NCBI GenBank assembly: GCA_963205315.1
Contig: CAUJIO010000017.1
Span: 1-56,550 of the forward strand
DNA from: Pseudomonadota bacterium
GTDB taxonomy: Bacteria; Pseudomonadota; Alphaproteobacteria; Rhizobiales; Aestuariivirgaceae
Reading direction: 5' to 3'
DNA length: 56,550 nucleotides
Shown: positions 45,299 through 55,598 of the stretch, one piece after another
Layout of the letters: the number at the start of each line of letters is the position of its first letter
How positions within the stretch are numbered: position 1 is the first letter of the stretch
Notes under the pieces: model-generated
What the model was told of the DNA's origin: nothing
Database searches by the model: none
What the model saw: the letters and a program-made list of their open reading frames with translations, nothing else
Made by a program: the position numbers and the translations under genes

Positions 45299-46659
45299 GA
45301 TTGCAGCCTCCCGATGGCAGCGCGGAAGTTCCGCGCGATTGTGTCTTCATTGAAATGATGGCGGTCCTTGACTACGTGACGGCCGGCGACGAGCACGTCC
45401 TTCACGCAAGCATTGCCGCCGGAAAAGATCCAGGTATCGAGTGCGGCATCTTGGCCGCGCCCGATCAGCGAGGCATGGTTCTCATCCAGCACGATGATGT
45501 CGCAGCGGTTCCCCGCGGCGATCGCCCCCACCGGCTGCGTCATGGATTGCGCCCCGCCGCGGCAGGCCGCCTCGAACAGCGTCCGCCCGGTCGATTGCCC
45601 GGGGCCAGATGCCAGCGCATTGCGTGTCCGGTCTTTCAGCCGCTGCGAATATTCCAGCATGCGCAAGTCTTCCGCCGGCGAAACGCTGATGTGGCTGTCG
45701 GAGCCAATGGCGATGGCGCCTTGCGCCCGCATGAAGTCGACCGCCGGGAAGATCCCGTCGCCCAGATTGGCTTCCGTCGTCGGGCACAGGCCGGCAATCG
45801 CGCCCGATCTCGCCAGCTTCGATGTCTCGTCTGCCGTCATGTGCGTGGCGTGGATGGCCGTCCAGCGCGGCGAGAGGTCGAACTGGTCCATCAGCAACTC
45901 CACCGGCCGCCGGCCGCAAAAGGCGATGCAATCGTCCACTTCCCGGGTCTGTTCCGCCACATGAACATGGATCGGCGATGCCGCTTCGATCCCGTCGATG
46001 ACCTCCCGCAGCAGTCCGGGCGTCACCGCCCGCAGCGAATGCGGCGAGATGCCGACACGCCGCAATTTATGACCCTTGGCCTCAGCCAGCAGCCGCTGGT
46101 AGATCGCCAGAAACCGCTCGGACCCGTTGATGAAACGCCGCTGCCCCGCAACCGGGTCCTGCCCGCCAAACCCGCCATGCGCATAGAGCGTCGGCAGCAT
46201 CGTGATGGCGATCCCGGCCTCGTCAGCCGCCGCCATGCAGCGCAGGCTCATCTCCGCCGGATTGTCATAAGGAGAGCCGTCGGGCTGGTGATGCAGGTAC
46301 TGGAATTCGCCAACCACCGAAAAGCCGGATTTCAGCATCTCGACATAGAGCTGCGCCGCCACAGCCTGCAGGTCGTCCGGCGACAGCCTGAGCGCAAAAC
46401 CGTACATCACCTCCCGCCACGTCCAGAAACTGTCGGCGCCGGGGCCCGCCCGTTCAGCCAGCCCCAGCATGAAACGCTGGTGCGCATGGGAATGCACGTT
46501 GGGCACCGCCGGCAGGGCGATCCCCTTGATATGATGGCCCTCCCGGCGACCGGCTGTCACTGCGGCGATCATCCCCGCGGCATCCACCGCCACCGTCACA
46601 TCGTCTCGCCAGCCGTCCGGCGTCAGCGCCGAGCTGAAATGAAAATTCCTGCTTTCCAT
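45295..46659 (-). CDS. hutF: Formimidoylglutamate deiminase
   Basis: This 454-residue amidohydrolase converts formimino-glutamate to formyl-glutamate and ammonia. Metal and substrate motifs are visible: [54 protein letters not shown] and [16 protein letters not shown]. It is the first gene of the minus-strand hut operon, divergent from hutI across 48 bases. This is the HutF/HutG variant of the pathway; hutG is not in the window. Confidence 0.95.
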   Translation of the reverse strand: MESRNFHFSSALTPDGWRDDVTVAVDAAGMIAAVTAGRREGHHIKGIALPAVPNVHSHAHQRFMLGLAERAGPGADSFWTWREVMYGFALRLSPDDLQAVAAQLYVEMLKSGFSVVGEFQYLHHQPDGSPYDNPAEMSLRCMAAADEAGIAITMLPTLYAHGGFGGQDPVAGQRRFINGSERFLAIYQRLLAEAKGHKLRRVGISPHSLRAVTPGLLREVIDGIEAASPIHVHVAEQTREVDDCIAFCGRRPVELLMDQFDLSPRWTAIHATHMTADETSKLARSGAIAGLCPTTEANLGDGIFPAVDFMRAQGAIAIGSDSHISVSPAEDLRMLEYSQRLKDRTRNALASGPGQSTGRTLFEAACRGGAQSMTQPVGAIAAGNRCDIIVLDENHASLIGRGQDAALDTWIFSGGNACVKDVLVAGRHVVKDRHHFNEDTIARNFRAAIGRLQS

Positions 46660-46673
46660 GTCTGAAAGTATAC

Positions 46674-46695
46674 TGTATATACAACCTTATACAAG
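46674..46695. promoter_or_regulatory. Putative HutC operator between hutF and hutI
   Basis: TGTATATACA (46674-46683) is a perfect palindrome matching the TGTA-N2-TACA site described for HutC. CTTATACAAG (46686-46695) next to it carries a second TACA half-site. They sit centrally in the 48-base divergent gap, so one repressor could control both hut operons. Confidence 0.65.
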
Positions 46696-46707
46696 TGGAA
46701 TTTACCC

Positions 46708-47904
46708 ATGCTCCTGACGAATCTGAAGGCTGCCACCATGCAGCACGGCTACGGCCTCATCGAGGATGCCGCCATCCTCATCGAGGACGGCAAGATCGCC
46801 TGGGTCGGCCCCAGGGCGGAGGCGCCGGCCGCCGCCCATCCCTATAATTGTCAGGGCAGGCTGGTCACCCCCGGCCTCATCGACTGCCATACTCACCTCG
46901 TCTACGGTGGCAATCGCGCCAATGAATTCGAGATGCGCCTGGGCGGCATCGCCTATGCCGAGATCGCCAAGTCTGGCGGTGGCATTGCCTCCACCGTCCG
47001 CGCCACGCGGTCGCAGTCCGATGGCCAGCTTGTTGCCGCAGCTCTAAAGCGACTCGATACTTTACTCGTGGAAGGCATTACGACGATCGAAATCAAGTCG
47101 GGTTACGGCCTCGATGTCCGCACTGAAATGAAGATGCTGCGGGTTGCCCGCGAGCTCGGCAAGCTGCGCCCGGTGGACGTCGTCACCAGCTATCTCGGCG
47201 CCCACGCCCTGCCGCCGGAATACCATGACAATCGTGAGGGTTATCTCAAGCTCGTCTGCGAGGAAGCGATCCCGGCCATCGCCACGCAGAAACTGGCCGA
47301 TGCGGTTGACGCCTTTTGCGAGAAGATCGCATTCACCGTCGAGGAAACGGCCCGCGTCTTCAATACCGCGCGCGGTTACAATCTGCCCGTCAAGCTCCAT
47401 GCCGAACAACTGTCCAATCTCGGCGGCGCGAAGATGGCGGCCTCATTCCATGCCCTCTCGGTGGACCATGTCGAATATCTGGACGACGACGGTATCGAGG
47501 CTATAGCAAAATCCGGCACCGTCGCGGTCTTGCTGCCCGGGGCATTCTACTATCTCAAGGAAACCCAGCAGCCGCCCGTCGCCGCCCTGCGCCGTGCCGG
47601 GGTGCCCATGGCAATCGCGACGGACCTCAACCCCGGGTCGTCGCCCATTCATTCCCTGCTCACCACCATGAACATGGCCTGCCTGCTCTTCGGGCTGAGA
47701 CCCGAGGAAGCCCTGCGCGGCGTCACCGTCAACGCCGCCAAGGCTCTCGGCCTCGCCGATCGCGGCATGCTGGCTGCCGGTCAGAAGGCCGACCTCGCCT
47801 TCTGGGACGCCGAACGCCCGGGCGACCTCTGCTATCCCATCGGCTTCAATCCGCTGTCGGCCGTCATGCGCAATGGCAAGCTCGTCAGGGGCAGCCTCAC
47901 ATGA
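46708..47904 (+). CDS. hutI: Imidazolonepropionase
   Basis: This 398-residue amidohydrolase opens imidazolonepropionate to formimino-glutamate. The metal motif [19 protein letters not shown], the family loop [14 protein letters not shown] and the later [11 protein letters not shown] and [10 protein letters not shown] segments are intact. It overlaps hutC by four bases. Confidence 0.97.
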   Translation: MLLTNLKAATMQHGYGLIEDAAILIEDGKIAWVGPRAEAPAAAHPYNCQGRLVTPGLIDCHTHLVYGGNRANEFEMRLGGIAYAEIAKSGGGIASTVRATRSQSDGQLVAAALKRLDTLLVEGITTIEIKSGYGLDVRTEMKMLRVARELGKLRPVDVVTSYLGAHALPPEYHDNREGYLKLVCEEAIPAIATQKLADAVDAFCEKIAFTVEETARVFNTARGYNLPVKLHAEQLSNLGGAKMAASFHALSVDHVEYLDDDGIEAIAKSGTVAVLLPGAFYYLKETQQPPVAALRRAGVPMAIATDLNPGSSPIHSLLTTMNMACLLFGLRPEEALRGVTVNAAKALGLADRGMLAAGQKADLAFWDAERPGDLCYPIGFNPLSAVMRNGKLVRGSLT

Positions 47905-48632
47905 CCGAGGCCCAGCCGCTCTATGCCAAGGTGAAGGACCACATCCTGGCGCAAATCCGGAACGGTGTGTGGGAGCCCGGCGCCCGCGTGCCCTCCGAAA
48001 ACCAGTTGGTGGAGAGCTTCTCCGTCAGCCGCATGACGGCCAACCGGGCCTTGCGCGAACTGACCGCCGAGGGCTTCCTGTCGCGCGTGCCGGGCGTCGG
48101 CACCTTCGTCAAGGAGACACCTGCCCGCTCCAGCCTGATGGAACTCCGCAACATCGCCGAGGAGATCGCCCAGCGCGGCCACCGCTATTCCGCCCGCATC
48201 ATGGCGCGCGGCGAGATCGAGGCCAACCCGGCGCTGGCCGAGGAGTTCGAGGCCAAGCTCTCCGACCGCCTGTTCCACATCGTCATCGTGCACGAGGAAA
48301 ACGGTGTGCCGGTGCAACTCGAAGACCGATACGTGAGCGCCGCCGTGGTGCCGGACTTCATGGCCCAGGATTTTTCCTCCATGACGCCCACCGCCTATCT
48401 GCTGGCCTGTGCTCCCGTCGATGAACTTGAGCACACCGTTGAAGCCTCCCTCCCCACCCATGACCAGCAGCGCCTTCTGGGAATTGGAGCGCTGGAGCCG
48501 TGCCTCGTCCTGCGCCGCCGCTCCTGGAGCCGTGGAGCGGTCGTCACCGCTGTGACGCTTACCTATCCCGCCAGCCGATACGCCCTTTACAGCCGCTACC
48601 GCACCTCCGAGCGCGGCACCCTTTCCCAATAG
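47901..48632 (+). CDS. hutC: Histidine utilization repressor (GntR family, HutC)
   Basis: This 243-residue GntR-type regulator has a winged HTH (about residues 8-75, [20 protein letters not shown]) and a UTRA effector domain that senses urocanate. The start is the ATGA overlap with hutI. It probably binds the TGTATATACA site between hutF and hutI. It lies nine bases before hutU. Confidence 0.95.
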   Translation: MTEAQPLYAKVKDHILAQIRNGVWEPGARVPSENQLVESFSVSRMTANRALRELTAEGFLSRVPGVGTFVKETPARSSLMELRNIAEEIAQRGHRYSARIMARGEIEANPALAEEFEAKLSDRLFHIVIVHEENGVPVQLEDRYVSAAVVPDFMAQDFSSMTPTAYLLACAPVDELEHTVEASLPTHDQQRLLGIGALEPCLVLRRRSWSRGAVVTAVTLTYPASRYALYSRYRTSERGTLSQ

Positions 48633-48641
48633 GAGACATCA

Positions 48642-50312
48642 ATGAACACCCGCCGCGACAATACCCGCGTCATCAAGGCCGCCACCGGCACCACGCTCAC
48701 CGCCAAGTCGTGGCTCACCGAAGCCCCGCTCCGCATGCTGATGAACAATCTCGACCCGGGCGTGGCGGAGCGCCCGGAAGAACTCGTCGTCTACGGCGGC
48801 ATCGGCCGCGCCGCGCGCAACTGGGAGGCCTATGACCGCATTGTCGCCGGCCTGCGCTCGCTTGAGGACGATGAAACCCTGCTGGTGCAGTCCGGCAAGC
48901 CCGTCGGCATCTTCCGCACCCACAAGGATGCGCCGCGTGTACTGATCGCCAACTCCAACCTCGTGCCGTATTGGGGCACCTGGGATCATTTCAACGAGCT
49001 CGATAAGAAAGGCCTGATGATGTACGGCCAGATGACGGCCGGTTCGTGGATCTACATCGGCACGCAGGGCATCGTGCAGGGCACCTACGAGACGTTCGCC
49101 GAGGTTGGCCGCAAGCACTATGGCGGCAACCTCAAGGGCAAGTGGTTCCTGACCGCTGGCTTGGGCGGCATGGGCGGCGCCCAGCCGCTCGCCGCCACCA
49201 TGGCCGGCGCCTCGATGATTGCCATCGAGTGCCAGCCCTCGCGCATCGATTTCCGCCTGCGCACCCGCTACGTCGACACCAAGGCCAATACCATCGACGA
49301 AGCCCTCGAAATCATCGACCGCTCGCACAAGGCCGGTAAGCCCATCAGCGTCGGGCTGCTTGGCAATGCAGCGGAACTTGTGCCTGAAATGGTCAAGCGC
49401 GGCATCCGCCCCGATGCGGTCACCGACCAGACCTCGGCCCATGATCCCATCAACGGCTATCTCCCCGCCGGCTGGTCATTGGCCGAATGGGAGGAGAAGC
49501 GCGTCTCCAACCCGCAGGCCGTCAAGGCCGCCGCCATGGCCTCGATGAAGGTGCATGTGCAGGCCATGCTGGACTATTGGCATCAGGGCGTGCCCACCCT
49601 CGACTACGGCAACAACATCCGCCAGATGGCCCTTGAAATGGGCCTGAAGAACGCCTTCGAGTTTCCGGGCTTCGTCCCGGCCTATATCCGCCCGTTGTTC
49701 TGCCGCGGCGTGGGCCCTTTCCGCTGGGCTGCCCTTTCCGGCAACCCCGAAGACATCTACAAGACCGACCAGCGCGTAAAGGAGCTGATCCCTGACGATC
49801 CGCATCTCCACAACTGGCTCGACATGGCGCGCGAACGCATTGCCTTCCAGGGCCTGCCAGCCCGCATCTGCTGGGTGGGCCTAGGCCAGCGCCACAGGCT
49901 TGGCATGGCCTTCAACGAGATGGTGAAGAACGGAGAACTTGAAGCCCCCATCGTCATCGGCCGCGATCATCTCGATTCCGGCTCCGTCGCCTCGCCCAAC
50001 CGCGAAACCGAATCGATGCTGGATGGTTCCGACGCCGTTTCCGACTGGCCGCTCCTCAACGCCCTGCTCAACACCGCGTCGGGCGCGACCTGGGTTTCGT
50101 TGCATCACGGTGGTGGCGTCGGCATTGGTTACAGTCAACACGCCGGCATGGTGATCGTTGCCGACGGCACCGATGACGCCGCCCGCAGGCTGGAGCGCGT
50201 GCTGTGGAACGACCCCGGCACCGGCGTCATGCGCCACGCCGACGCGGGCTATGACATCGCCGTCAATTGCGCAAAGGAACAGGGGCTGAAGCTTCCCGGC
50301 ATCACCATGTGA
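48642..50312 (+). CDS. hutU: Urocanate hydratase
   Basis: This 556-residue NAD-dependent enzyme hydrates urocanate to imidazolonepropionate. Family motifs are [36 protein letters not shown] and [14 protein letters not shown]. The catalytic-region cysteine lies in [12 protein letters not shown]. It is the last gene of the hutICU operon. The 247-base gap downstream shows no convincing gene or terminator. Confidence 0.97.
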   Translation: MNTRRDNTRVIKAATGTTLTAKSWLTEAPLRMLMNNLDPGVAERPEELVVYGGIGRAARNWEAYDRIVAGLRSLEDDETLLVQSGKPVGIFRTHKDAPRVLIANSNLVPYWGTWDHFNELDKKGLMMYGQMTAGSWIYIGTQGIVQGTYETFAEVGRKHYGGNLKGKWFLTAGLGGMGGAQPLAATMAGASMIAIECQPSRIDFRLRTRYVDTKANTIDEALEIIDRSHKAGKPISVGLLGNAAELVPEMVKRGIRPDAVTDQTSAHDPINGYLPAGWSLAEWEEKRVSNPQAVKAAAMASMKVHVQAMLDYWHQGVPTLDYGNNIRQMALEMGLKNAFEFPGFVPAYIRPLFCRGVGPFRWAALSGNPEDIYKTDQRVKELIPDDPHLHNWLDMARERIAFQGLPARICWVGLGQRHRLGMAFNEMVKNGELEAPIVIGRDHLDSGSVASPNRETESMLDGSDAVSDWPLLNALLNTASGATWVSLHHGGGVGIGYSQHAGMVIVADGTDDAARRLERVLWNDPGTGVMRHADAGYDIAVNCAKEQGLKLPGITM

Positions 50313-50559
50313 GGTGCCTCGCAATACAACGGGAATGCCGCGGTGCTGGTTGAACGATGGCGAGTTCAGGCGCACAACGGAAAGTCGCACGGCGCCAGCT
50401 CCTGCGCGCTGCGGATATTCGACTGCCGCCACAGCAAGGGATATGTCTCTGCGGCCCTATACCGCAACTCCGCGCCCGGCTTGGCTGGTGGTTCGACCGT
50501 CGGGCTAGGTCTGTCTGCCGATCTCTTGAAATTTCGCAACCGGGCGAAAGGTTGAGCAC

Positions 50560-51720
50560 ATGGCATCCAGCAAAGACACCCGCTGGGGACACGTCGCCCT
50601 TATCATGTCGACGGCGTTGTGCATTGGCATGGCGATCGGACTGTTTCCAGCGCTGCTGGCACTCAATCTCGATGCGCGCGGTTATGACTCCACGTCGAAC
50701 GGACTGCTCGCCGCCATGCACGGCCTCGCTGGTTTGGCCGTCAGCCCATTTGTGCCACGCCTCATGGCGGGACTGGGTGCGCTGAAGACCTACTTTATGG
50801 CCCTGGCATGCGCCGCCGCCGCGGCCCTGCTGTTCACATTGTCTGACGACATCGGCGCCTGGTTCGCATTGCGTTTCCTGATGGGTGTGGGACTCGGCAT
50901 TCAGTGGATCGTCAGCGAAACCTGGGTCAACCAGATTGCACAAGGTCCTCGCCGCGGCACCATCATCAGTGTCTATCTGCTCGTGCTTACGGTCGGATTG
51001 GCGACTGGCCCGCTTATTTTGACCGTCACGGGTTTTTCGAGTGCCGCGCCTTTCTTCATCGCGGCGGCGATCCTTGCCCTGTCGGGCCTTCCCTTGTTGT
51101 TTCTTCCCGCGCAGCCCGTTGCGGTGGGCGGACACGGCAAACATCTTCCGCTCCTTGACGCGCTCAGACGCAAACCATCGGCAATGCTTGCAGCCGTCAT
51201 GGATGGCTTCATCTTCCAGTCTTTCATGGCCTTGCTGCCGCTCTACTTCCTTCGTCTCGGATCACCGGAGACGGCGGCCATCGGAATGCTGAATGCCTTT
51301 TTTCTCGGGAGCTTTACGCTTCAGCTCGTCGTGGGCTACGCACTCGACCGCCATTCTCCAGCCGCCGTGTTGTTCTGGTCGAGCCTCATTCTGCTGATGG
51401 GCCTCGCCATCACCGCCGTTCCAAACCTCGGCTTGGGCTGGATTTGGTTCGCCGTATTTCTGATGGGCGGCCCGGCCGTGGCAATCTTCACCGCGGGCCT
51501 CGCTGGAATCAGCGATGCTTTTACGGCTGAAGAGATGCCAAGTGGCACGGCGATGTTCACCATGGTCTGGCACGTCGGAGGCCTGGCCGGACCGGTCATG
51601 GCCGGAGTGGCGATGGACGTGTGGAACCCGTTCGGTTTCGCTGCGGTGATTGCCGCTTCATTGATGATTCTCGCGCTGGCCAACGGCTTGGCGATGCGCC
51701 CCGCGCTGCTGGCACGCTGA
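50560..51720 (+). CDS. MFS transporter
   Basis: This 386-residue major facilitator protein has about twelve hydrophobic segments. It fits the group of small solute exporters annotated as YcaD/CynX-like: GLFPALLALNLDARGYDSTS near the N-terminus and RFLMGVGLGIQWIVSETW around the fifth helix. It stands alone, 247 bases after hutU and convergent with the esterase gene. The substrate is unknown; a link to histidine or urocanate transport is possible only by position. Confidence 0.88.
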   Translation: MASSKDTRWGHVALIMSTALCIGMAIGLFPALLALNLDARGYDSTSNGLLAAMHGLAGLAVSPFVPRLMAGLGALKTYFMALACAAAAALLFTLSDDIGAWFALRFLMGVGLGIQWIVSETWVNQIAQGPRRGTIISVYLLVLTVGLATGPLILTVTGFSSAAPFFIAAAILALSGLPLLFLPAQPVAVGGHGKHLPLLDALRRKPSAMLAAVMDGFIFQSFMALLPLYFLRLGSPETAAIGMLNAFFLGSFTLQLVVGYALDRHSPAAVLFWSSLILLMGLAITAVPNLGLGWIWFAVFLMGGPAVAIFTAGLAGISDAFTAEEMPSGTAMFTMVWHVGGLAGPVMAGVAMDVWNPFGFAAVIAASLMILALANGLAMRPALLAR

Positions 51721-51808
51721 GGCATCGCGAGGCAGGCGATCGCAATCATTCTGCGGTCCAGGACGACACAACGCGCGACAGCGCCTGCGCCGCCGAACCG
51801 GTGGCAAC

Positions 51809-52453
51809 TCAGGCGGACGTCATGCCCGAAAGCCCTGCCCGCACGTGCGCCAGTTCATCGTCGTTCACGCCATGCGATGAACCGGGATAGATGCGCTCGG
51901 TGACGCTGGCACCCATGCGCTTGAAAACGCCGGTCGTCTCCTGCACGCGGGCCAGCGGAATATGCGGATCGTGATCTGAACAGCCAAGAAACACGCGCGC
52001 GCCTTCCAACGTGCCGGCATAGTCGCGCGGAGTTCCGGGTGGCCCGATGGCGCCGCCACTCAGAATCCCGATGAACCCATAGGGACGCGGATTGCGCAGC
52101 GCCGTCTCCGCCGTCAGGCAGGCGCCCTGGCTGAAGCCGATGACACCGAGCTTCTCCGGCACAACGCCTGCAGCGAGAATGTCCGCGATGATTGCTGCGA
52201 CACGCGCCATGGCCCGCGACAGATGAGGCTCGTTCGCAGCAGTCGGAGCCATGAAGCTCTGCGGATACCAGGTATAGCCTTCCGCTTGCGGCGCCAGATA
52301 GCAGAGGTCGGGCATCGCGATGGCGTCGGCCAGCGGTAGCATGCTCTCGGCCGTCGCACCACGTCCATGGATCAGCACCACAAAACCCTTGGCCCGCGCT
52401 GGTGGCGCACCCGCACGGCGCAACTGGTGTTTGTCGATGACGTCATCAAGCAT
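51809..52453 (-). CDS. Alpha/beta hydrolase, phospholipase/carboxylesterase family
   Basis: This 214-residue esterase has a full catalytic triad: Ser in VIGFSQGACLTAE, Asp in CSDHDPHIPL and His in PGSSHGVNDDEL. An oxyanion HGRG motif lies near residue 30 (VLIHGRGATAESML). It cleaves small esters or lysophospholipids. It lies three bases downstream of the serine hydrolase gene, probably in one operon. Confidence 0.88.
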   Translation of the reverse strand: MLDDVIDKHQLRRAGAPPARAKGFVVLIHGRGATAESMLPLADAIAMPDLCYLAPQAEGYTWYPQSFMAPTAANEPHLSRAMARVAAIIADILAAGVVPEKLGVIGFSQGACLTAETALRNPRPYGFIGILSGGAIGPPGTPRDYAGTLEGARVFLGCSDHDPHIPLARVQETTGVFKRMGASVTERIYPGSSHGVNDDELAHVRAGLSGMTSA

Positions 52454-52456
52454 CGG

Positions 52457-53668
52457 CTACTCCTGGGTCAACGCCACGCCAATCGCATGCAATGCCTTCA
52501 GCGTCGCGATGTTGTAGGGCGTGTTGAGGAAGTCGGGCCAGCTCGACAGCTTTACCGCCACCATGTTGTAGTCCCAGTTCACATAGATCATCTGGCCGAA
52601 CACGCCGCGCGCCATGATGGCCCGCGATCGTGGATCCTCGATCCACCACTGGTTCTTGTAAGCGCCTTCCGGCAGCACATAGGTGTAGGGTTCCTGGAAG
52701 ATCGCGTGATTGCCGTTGCGCGTCGCTTCCACCCATTCGGGCGGCAAGATACCCGCACCATACTCGAGATAGAGAAGTCCCAGCCGCCCATAATCGCGCA
52801 GCGTTGCGTTGAAACCTCCATCGGCCAATGCATAGCCCGCCGCATCGACGGTGAAGCAGGCATGTTCTTCCGCGCCCATCGGCTGCCAGATTTCCTCCGA
52901 CACGATTTGCGGCAGGCGCCTGCCCATCGCCCGTTCCATGCAGAAGGCCAGTACATCCGTCTCGATCGAGCGGTAGGAGAACAGGTCGCCATGCCGGCGC
53001 TGCAGTTTCTCCAGCCCCATCACCAGTTCGAACATGTGTCGCGGCCAGCGGAAATTGGGATCGCTGTCGGGTGGAATGGGCTTCCAGCCCGACGCCACAT
53101 CGGACTTGCCGATATCGGAATAGGGATCGGAATAGTTTTCGACAAACTCGACCCCGCTCGTCATGTCGAGCACCTGTTGCAGGCTGGCGCCGCGATAGGC
53201 CGTGTCGTTCAGTTCGGGCAGGTAGTCGGTGATCTTCGCCGTCACATCGAGCACGCCGCGGCCGATGAGAGTTCCCGCCGCCGCCGCCGTCACCGATTTC
53301 GCCACCGATTGCGAGAGATGCAGCGTGCGCCCGTCCATGCCGTTATAGTAACGCTCGAACACGATGGCGCCATTGCGGATGACGAGAAAACCATCCGTGT
53401 ACGTCTCATCCAGCAGCCCCGCCAGCGACGTGATCGTGCCGTCAGTTGCCGCGACCTCCAGCCCATCAAGGGCCCGGTCGTCGCGCGGCAGGATGCGGAT
53501 GTTTCCCCAGCCGCGCCAGACCTCCGCTGTCGGCAATATCTGCCGCACATTCTGGAAGGCCCAGCGGTTCCACGGCGGCCGGTCCCAGTCCATCCTTGGC
53601 GGAATGAGCGCAGGCGGCGAACCCTGCATGATCGGCAGAGGCTGCTCGGAATTGCGATAGGAGGACAT
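52457..53668 (-). CDS. Serine hydrolase, class C beta-lactamase-like
   Basis: This 403-residue penicillin-binding/beta-lactamase fold enzyme has the SxxK motif in HLSQSVAKSVTAAAAG and a tyrosine motif region LFSYRSIETDVLAF. No signal peptide is evident, so a cytoplasmic esterase or amidase role is more likely than resistance. Related enzymes include 6-aminohexanoate-dimer hydrolases. It begins just after the potD terminator and precedes the esterase by three bases. Confidence 0.87.
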   Translation of the reverse strand: MSSYRNSEQPLPIMQGSPPALIPPRMDWDRPPWNRWAFQNVRQILPTAEVWRGWGNIRILPRDDRALDGLEVAATDGTITSLAGLLDETYTDGFLVIRNGAIVFERYYNGMDGRTLHLSQSVAKSVTAAAAGTLIGRGVLDVTAKITDYLPELNDTAYRGASLQQVLDMTSGVEFVENYSDPYSDIGKSDVASGWKPIPPDSDPNFRWPRHMFELVMGLEKLQRRHGDLFSYRSIETDVLAFCMERAMGRRLPQIVSEEIWQPMGAEEHACFTVDAAGYALADGGFNATLRDYGRLGLLYLEYGAGILPPEWVEATRNGNHAIFQEPYTYVLPEGAYKNQWWIEDPRSRAIMARGVFGQMIYVNWDYNMVAVKLSSWPDFLNTPYNIATLKALHAIGVALTQE

Positions 53669-53684
53669 GCGGCTCCCTGAAATG

Positions 53685-53711
53685 AAAAACCCCGGCGATG
53701 ATCCGCCGGGG
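53685..53711 (-). terminator. Rho-independent terminator of the pot operon
   Basis: On the minus strand an 8-bp perfect stem (CCCCGGCG/CGCCGGGG, six-base loop) is followed directly by five Ts (53685-53689). It lies 18 bases after the potD stop, a textbook intrinsic terminator. Confidence 0.85.
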
Positions 53712-53729
53712 CTCGCGTCGGATATAGGC

Positions 53730-54764
53730 TTACTTCAGAACGTCGGTCCAGATCTTGCTGTAGATCTCGGTCACTTCCGGAGCGCAGGGCTTGAGGAATT
53801 CGCCGGCCGATTCCAGTTCCTTCGGCACCGTGAGTTCAGGCGCACCCTTCATTTCATCCGGCAAGAACGGTTCCGAACCCTTGATGCCGTTGGCATACTT
53901 GGCAAAACCCGAGATCATCGCCGCGTTCTGCGGGTCCATGATGAAGTTCAGGAACAGCTTGGCGTTCTCGGGATTCTTGGCATCCTTCAGGATGGCGGCG
54001 CTATCCATGAAGAACGGAAATCCTTCCTTCGGATAGCCGAATTTCACATCCTTGTTGGCAAGCCGCGAACGGATCGCCGCGCCATTCCAATAGAAGGCGG
54101 CGCCGAAATCATGGCTCGCAAACTTTTCGATCACGCCGTAATCCATGGCGATCCACTTCGGCTTCGCCTCGACCAGCTTGTCATGCACCTTCTTCAGGAC
54201 TTCCTTGTCGGCGGTGCACCACTGGCCGCCGAAATAGCGGATCGTGGTGAACATCACGTCGTTCATTTCCGGCGCCACGTTGATCTTGCCCACCAGTTCG
54301 GCCGGCGGATCGAGGAAGATCGACGAGGTGTTGATGTCGCCCTTGTACAGCGAGGTATCGACGATCATGCCCGTCAGGCCTCACTGCCACGGCACCGAGT
54401 AATGGCGGCCCATGTCCCAGTCGACATTGACCCAGCGCTCGTCGACATTCTTGAAGTTCTCCATCTGGTCGGGGCGCGATTCGAGCAGCAGCCCCTCGTT
54501 GATCCAGATCGGCATGAAGTTGGCGGACGGCACAACGATGTCGAAGCCATGGCCGCCGGCGCGCACTTTCGCCAGTGCCGCATCGTTCGAGTCATAGTCG
54601 GTGATGGTCACCTTGACCTTGTACTGCTCCTCGAATTTCTTGATCATCTCGGGACTTGTATAGTTGCCCCAGTTGAAGATGTTAAGCTCGCCATCGGCAT
54701 GGGCAGCGCCCGCCGTGGCGATCATCGCAAGGCCCGCAAGGGCCGTCGTCAGTCTGGCTTTCAA
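53730..54764 (-). pseudogene. potD: Polyamine-type ABC substrate-binding protein, interrupted by an in-frame stop
   Basis: Read through, this is a 344-codon PotD/PotF-like periplasmic receptor: signal peptide MKARLTTALAGLAMIATAGA (cut near AAHA), then ELNIFNWGNYTSPEMIKKFE. Codon 128 is TGA (54381-54383), between YSVPWQ and GLTGMIVDTS, where relatives have tryptophan (PWQWG). A single TGG to TGA change explains it. Both halves stay in frame and well conserved, so the lesion is recent, a sequencing error, or tolerated by restart at the ATG five codons later, which would lack a signal peptide. TGA is used as a stop throughout the window, so recoding is unlikely. Confidence 0.85.
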
Positions 54765-54797
54765 TTGTCTTCTCCCTGTTTCACGTCACGTCCAACG

Positions 54798-55598
54798 TCA
54801 CACCTTCTTCCGGCTCACCAGGAAGAACACGGTGACGATCACCACCGATATCGCCAGGAACACTGTCGATATGGCATTCATCTCCGGCGTGATCACACGC
54901 CGCAATTGGCCCAGCATGTAGGTCGGCAGCGTATCCTGTCCACCTGACTTGACGAACTCGGTAATGACCACGTCATCGAGCGAGATGACGAAGGCCAGCA
55001 TGAAACCGGCAAGAATGCCCGGCCACAGCAGTGGCAGCGTGATGCGGCGGAAGGCATTCCATGGCGTCGCATAGAGATCGGCCGCCGCCCGTTCCATCGT
55101 CAGGTCCATGTTCTCGAGCCGTGCCCGGATGGGCAGATAGGCAAACGGAATGCAAAAGGCCGTATGCGCCATGACGAGATAGCCGAGCCCGGAATATCCG
55201 GTCCACACCTTGATTCGCGCGAACACGATGAGCAACGCCACCGCCGTGACGATTTCCGGCACCATCAGCGGCTGGTTGATGAAGGCATATTTGAACGTCA
55301 GGCCGGGATAGGGTTCGGTGCGCGTCGTCGCCAGTGCTGCCATGGTGGCGGCAATCGTCGCAATCGTCGCGGCGAACACCGCGATGACCAGCGAGCGGAT
55401 GGCGGCCTCCTGCACTTGTGTGTTGTTCCAGGCCGACACGAACCACTGCAGAGACAGTCCTTCCCATACCGCCAGCGACTGGCCGGCATTGAAAGCAAAG
55501 AGCACCAGCGTCACGATGGGAAGATAGAGCAGGAAGAAGCAGATCATCGCAATGGTGGTGAACCCCCACTGCCGCCGCACATCGAAGCGACTAGCCAT
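54798..55598 (-). CDS. potC: Spermidine/putrescine-type ABC transporter permease
   Basis: This 266-residue permease starts at MASRFDVRRQWG (upstream in-frame residues belong to the potB frame). About six hydrophobic segments are visible (CFFLLYLPIVTLVLFAF first). The binding-protein-dependent loop is ERAAADLYATPWNAFRRITL, and the FVISLDDVVITEFV motif is typical of PotC. It overlaps potB by eight bases and is followed by potD. Confidence 0.93.
   Translation of the reverse strand: MASRFDVRRQWGFTTIAMICFFLLYLPIVTLVLFAFNAGQSLAVWEGLSLQWFVSAWNNTQVQEAAIRSLVIAVFAATIATIAATMAALATTRTEPYPGLTFKYAFINQPLMVPEIVTAVALLIVFARIKVWTGYSGLGYLVMAHTAFCIPFAYLPIRARLENMDLTMERAAADLYATPWNAFRRITLPLLWPGILAGFMLAFVISLDDVVITEFVKSGGQDTLPTYMLGQLRRVITPEMNAISTVFLAISVVIVTVFFLVSRKKV

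Noticed and set aside
50313-50559. A short 70-codon frame between hutU and the MFS gene
   Set aside because: Several short frames overlap here with equal weight and no homology or ribosome site singles one out.
54381-54383. TGA read as selenocysteine or as a reassigned tryptophan codon
   Set aside because: TGA ends many intact genes here (metK, eutA, dppC, hutI), the position aligns to tryptophan rather than cysteine, and no selenocysteine-type hairpin is evident.
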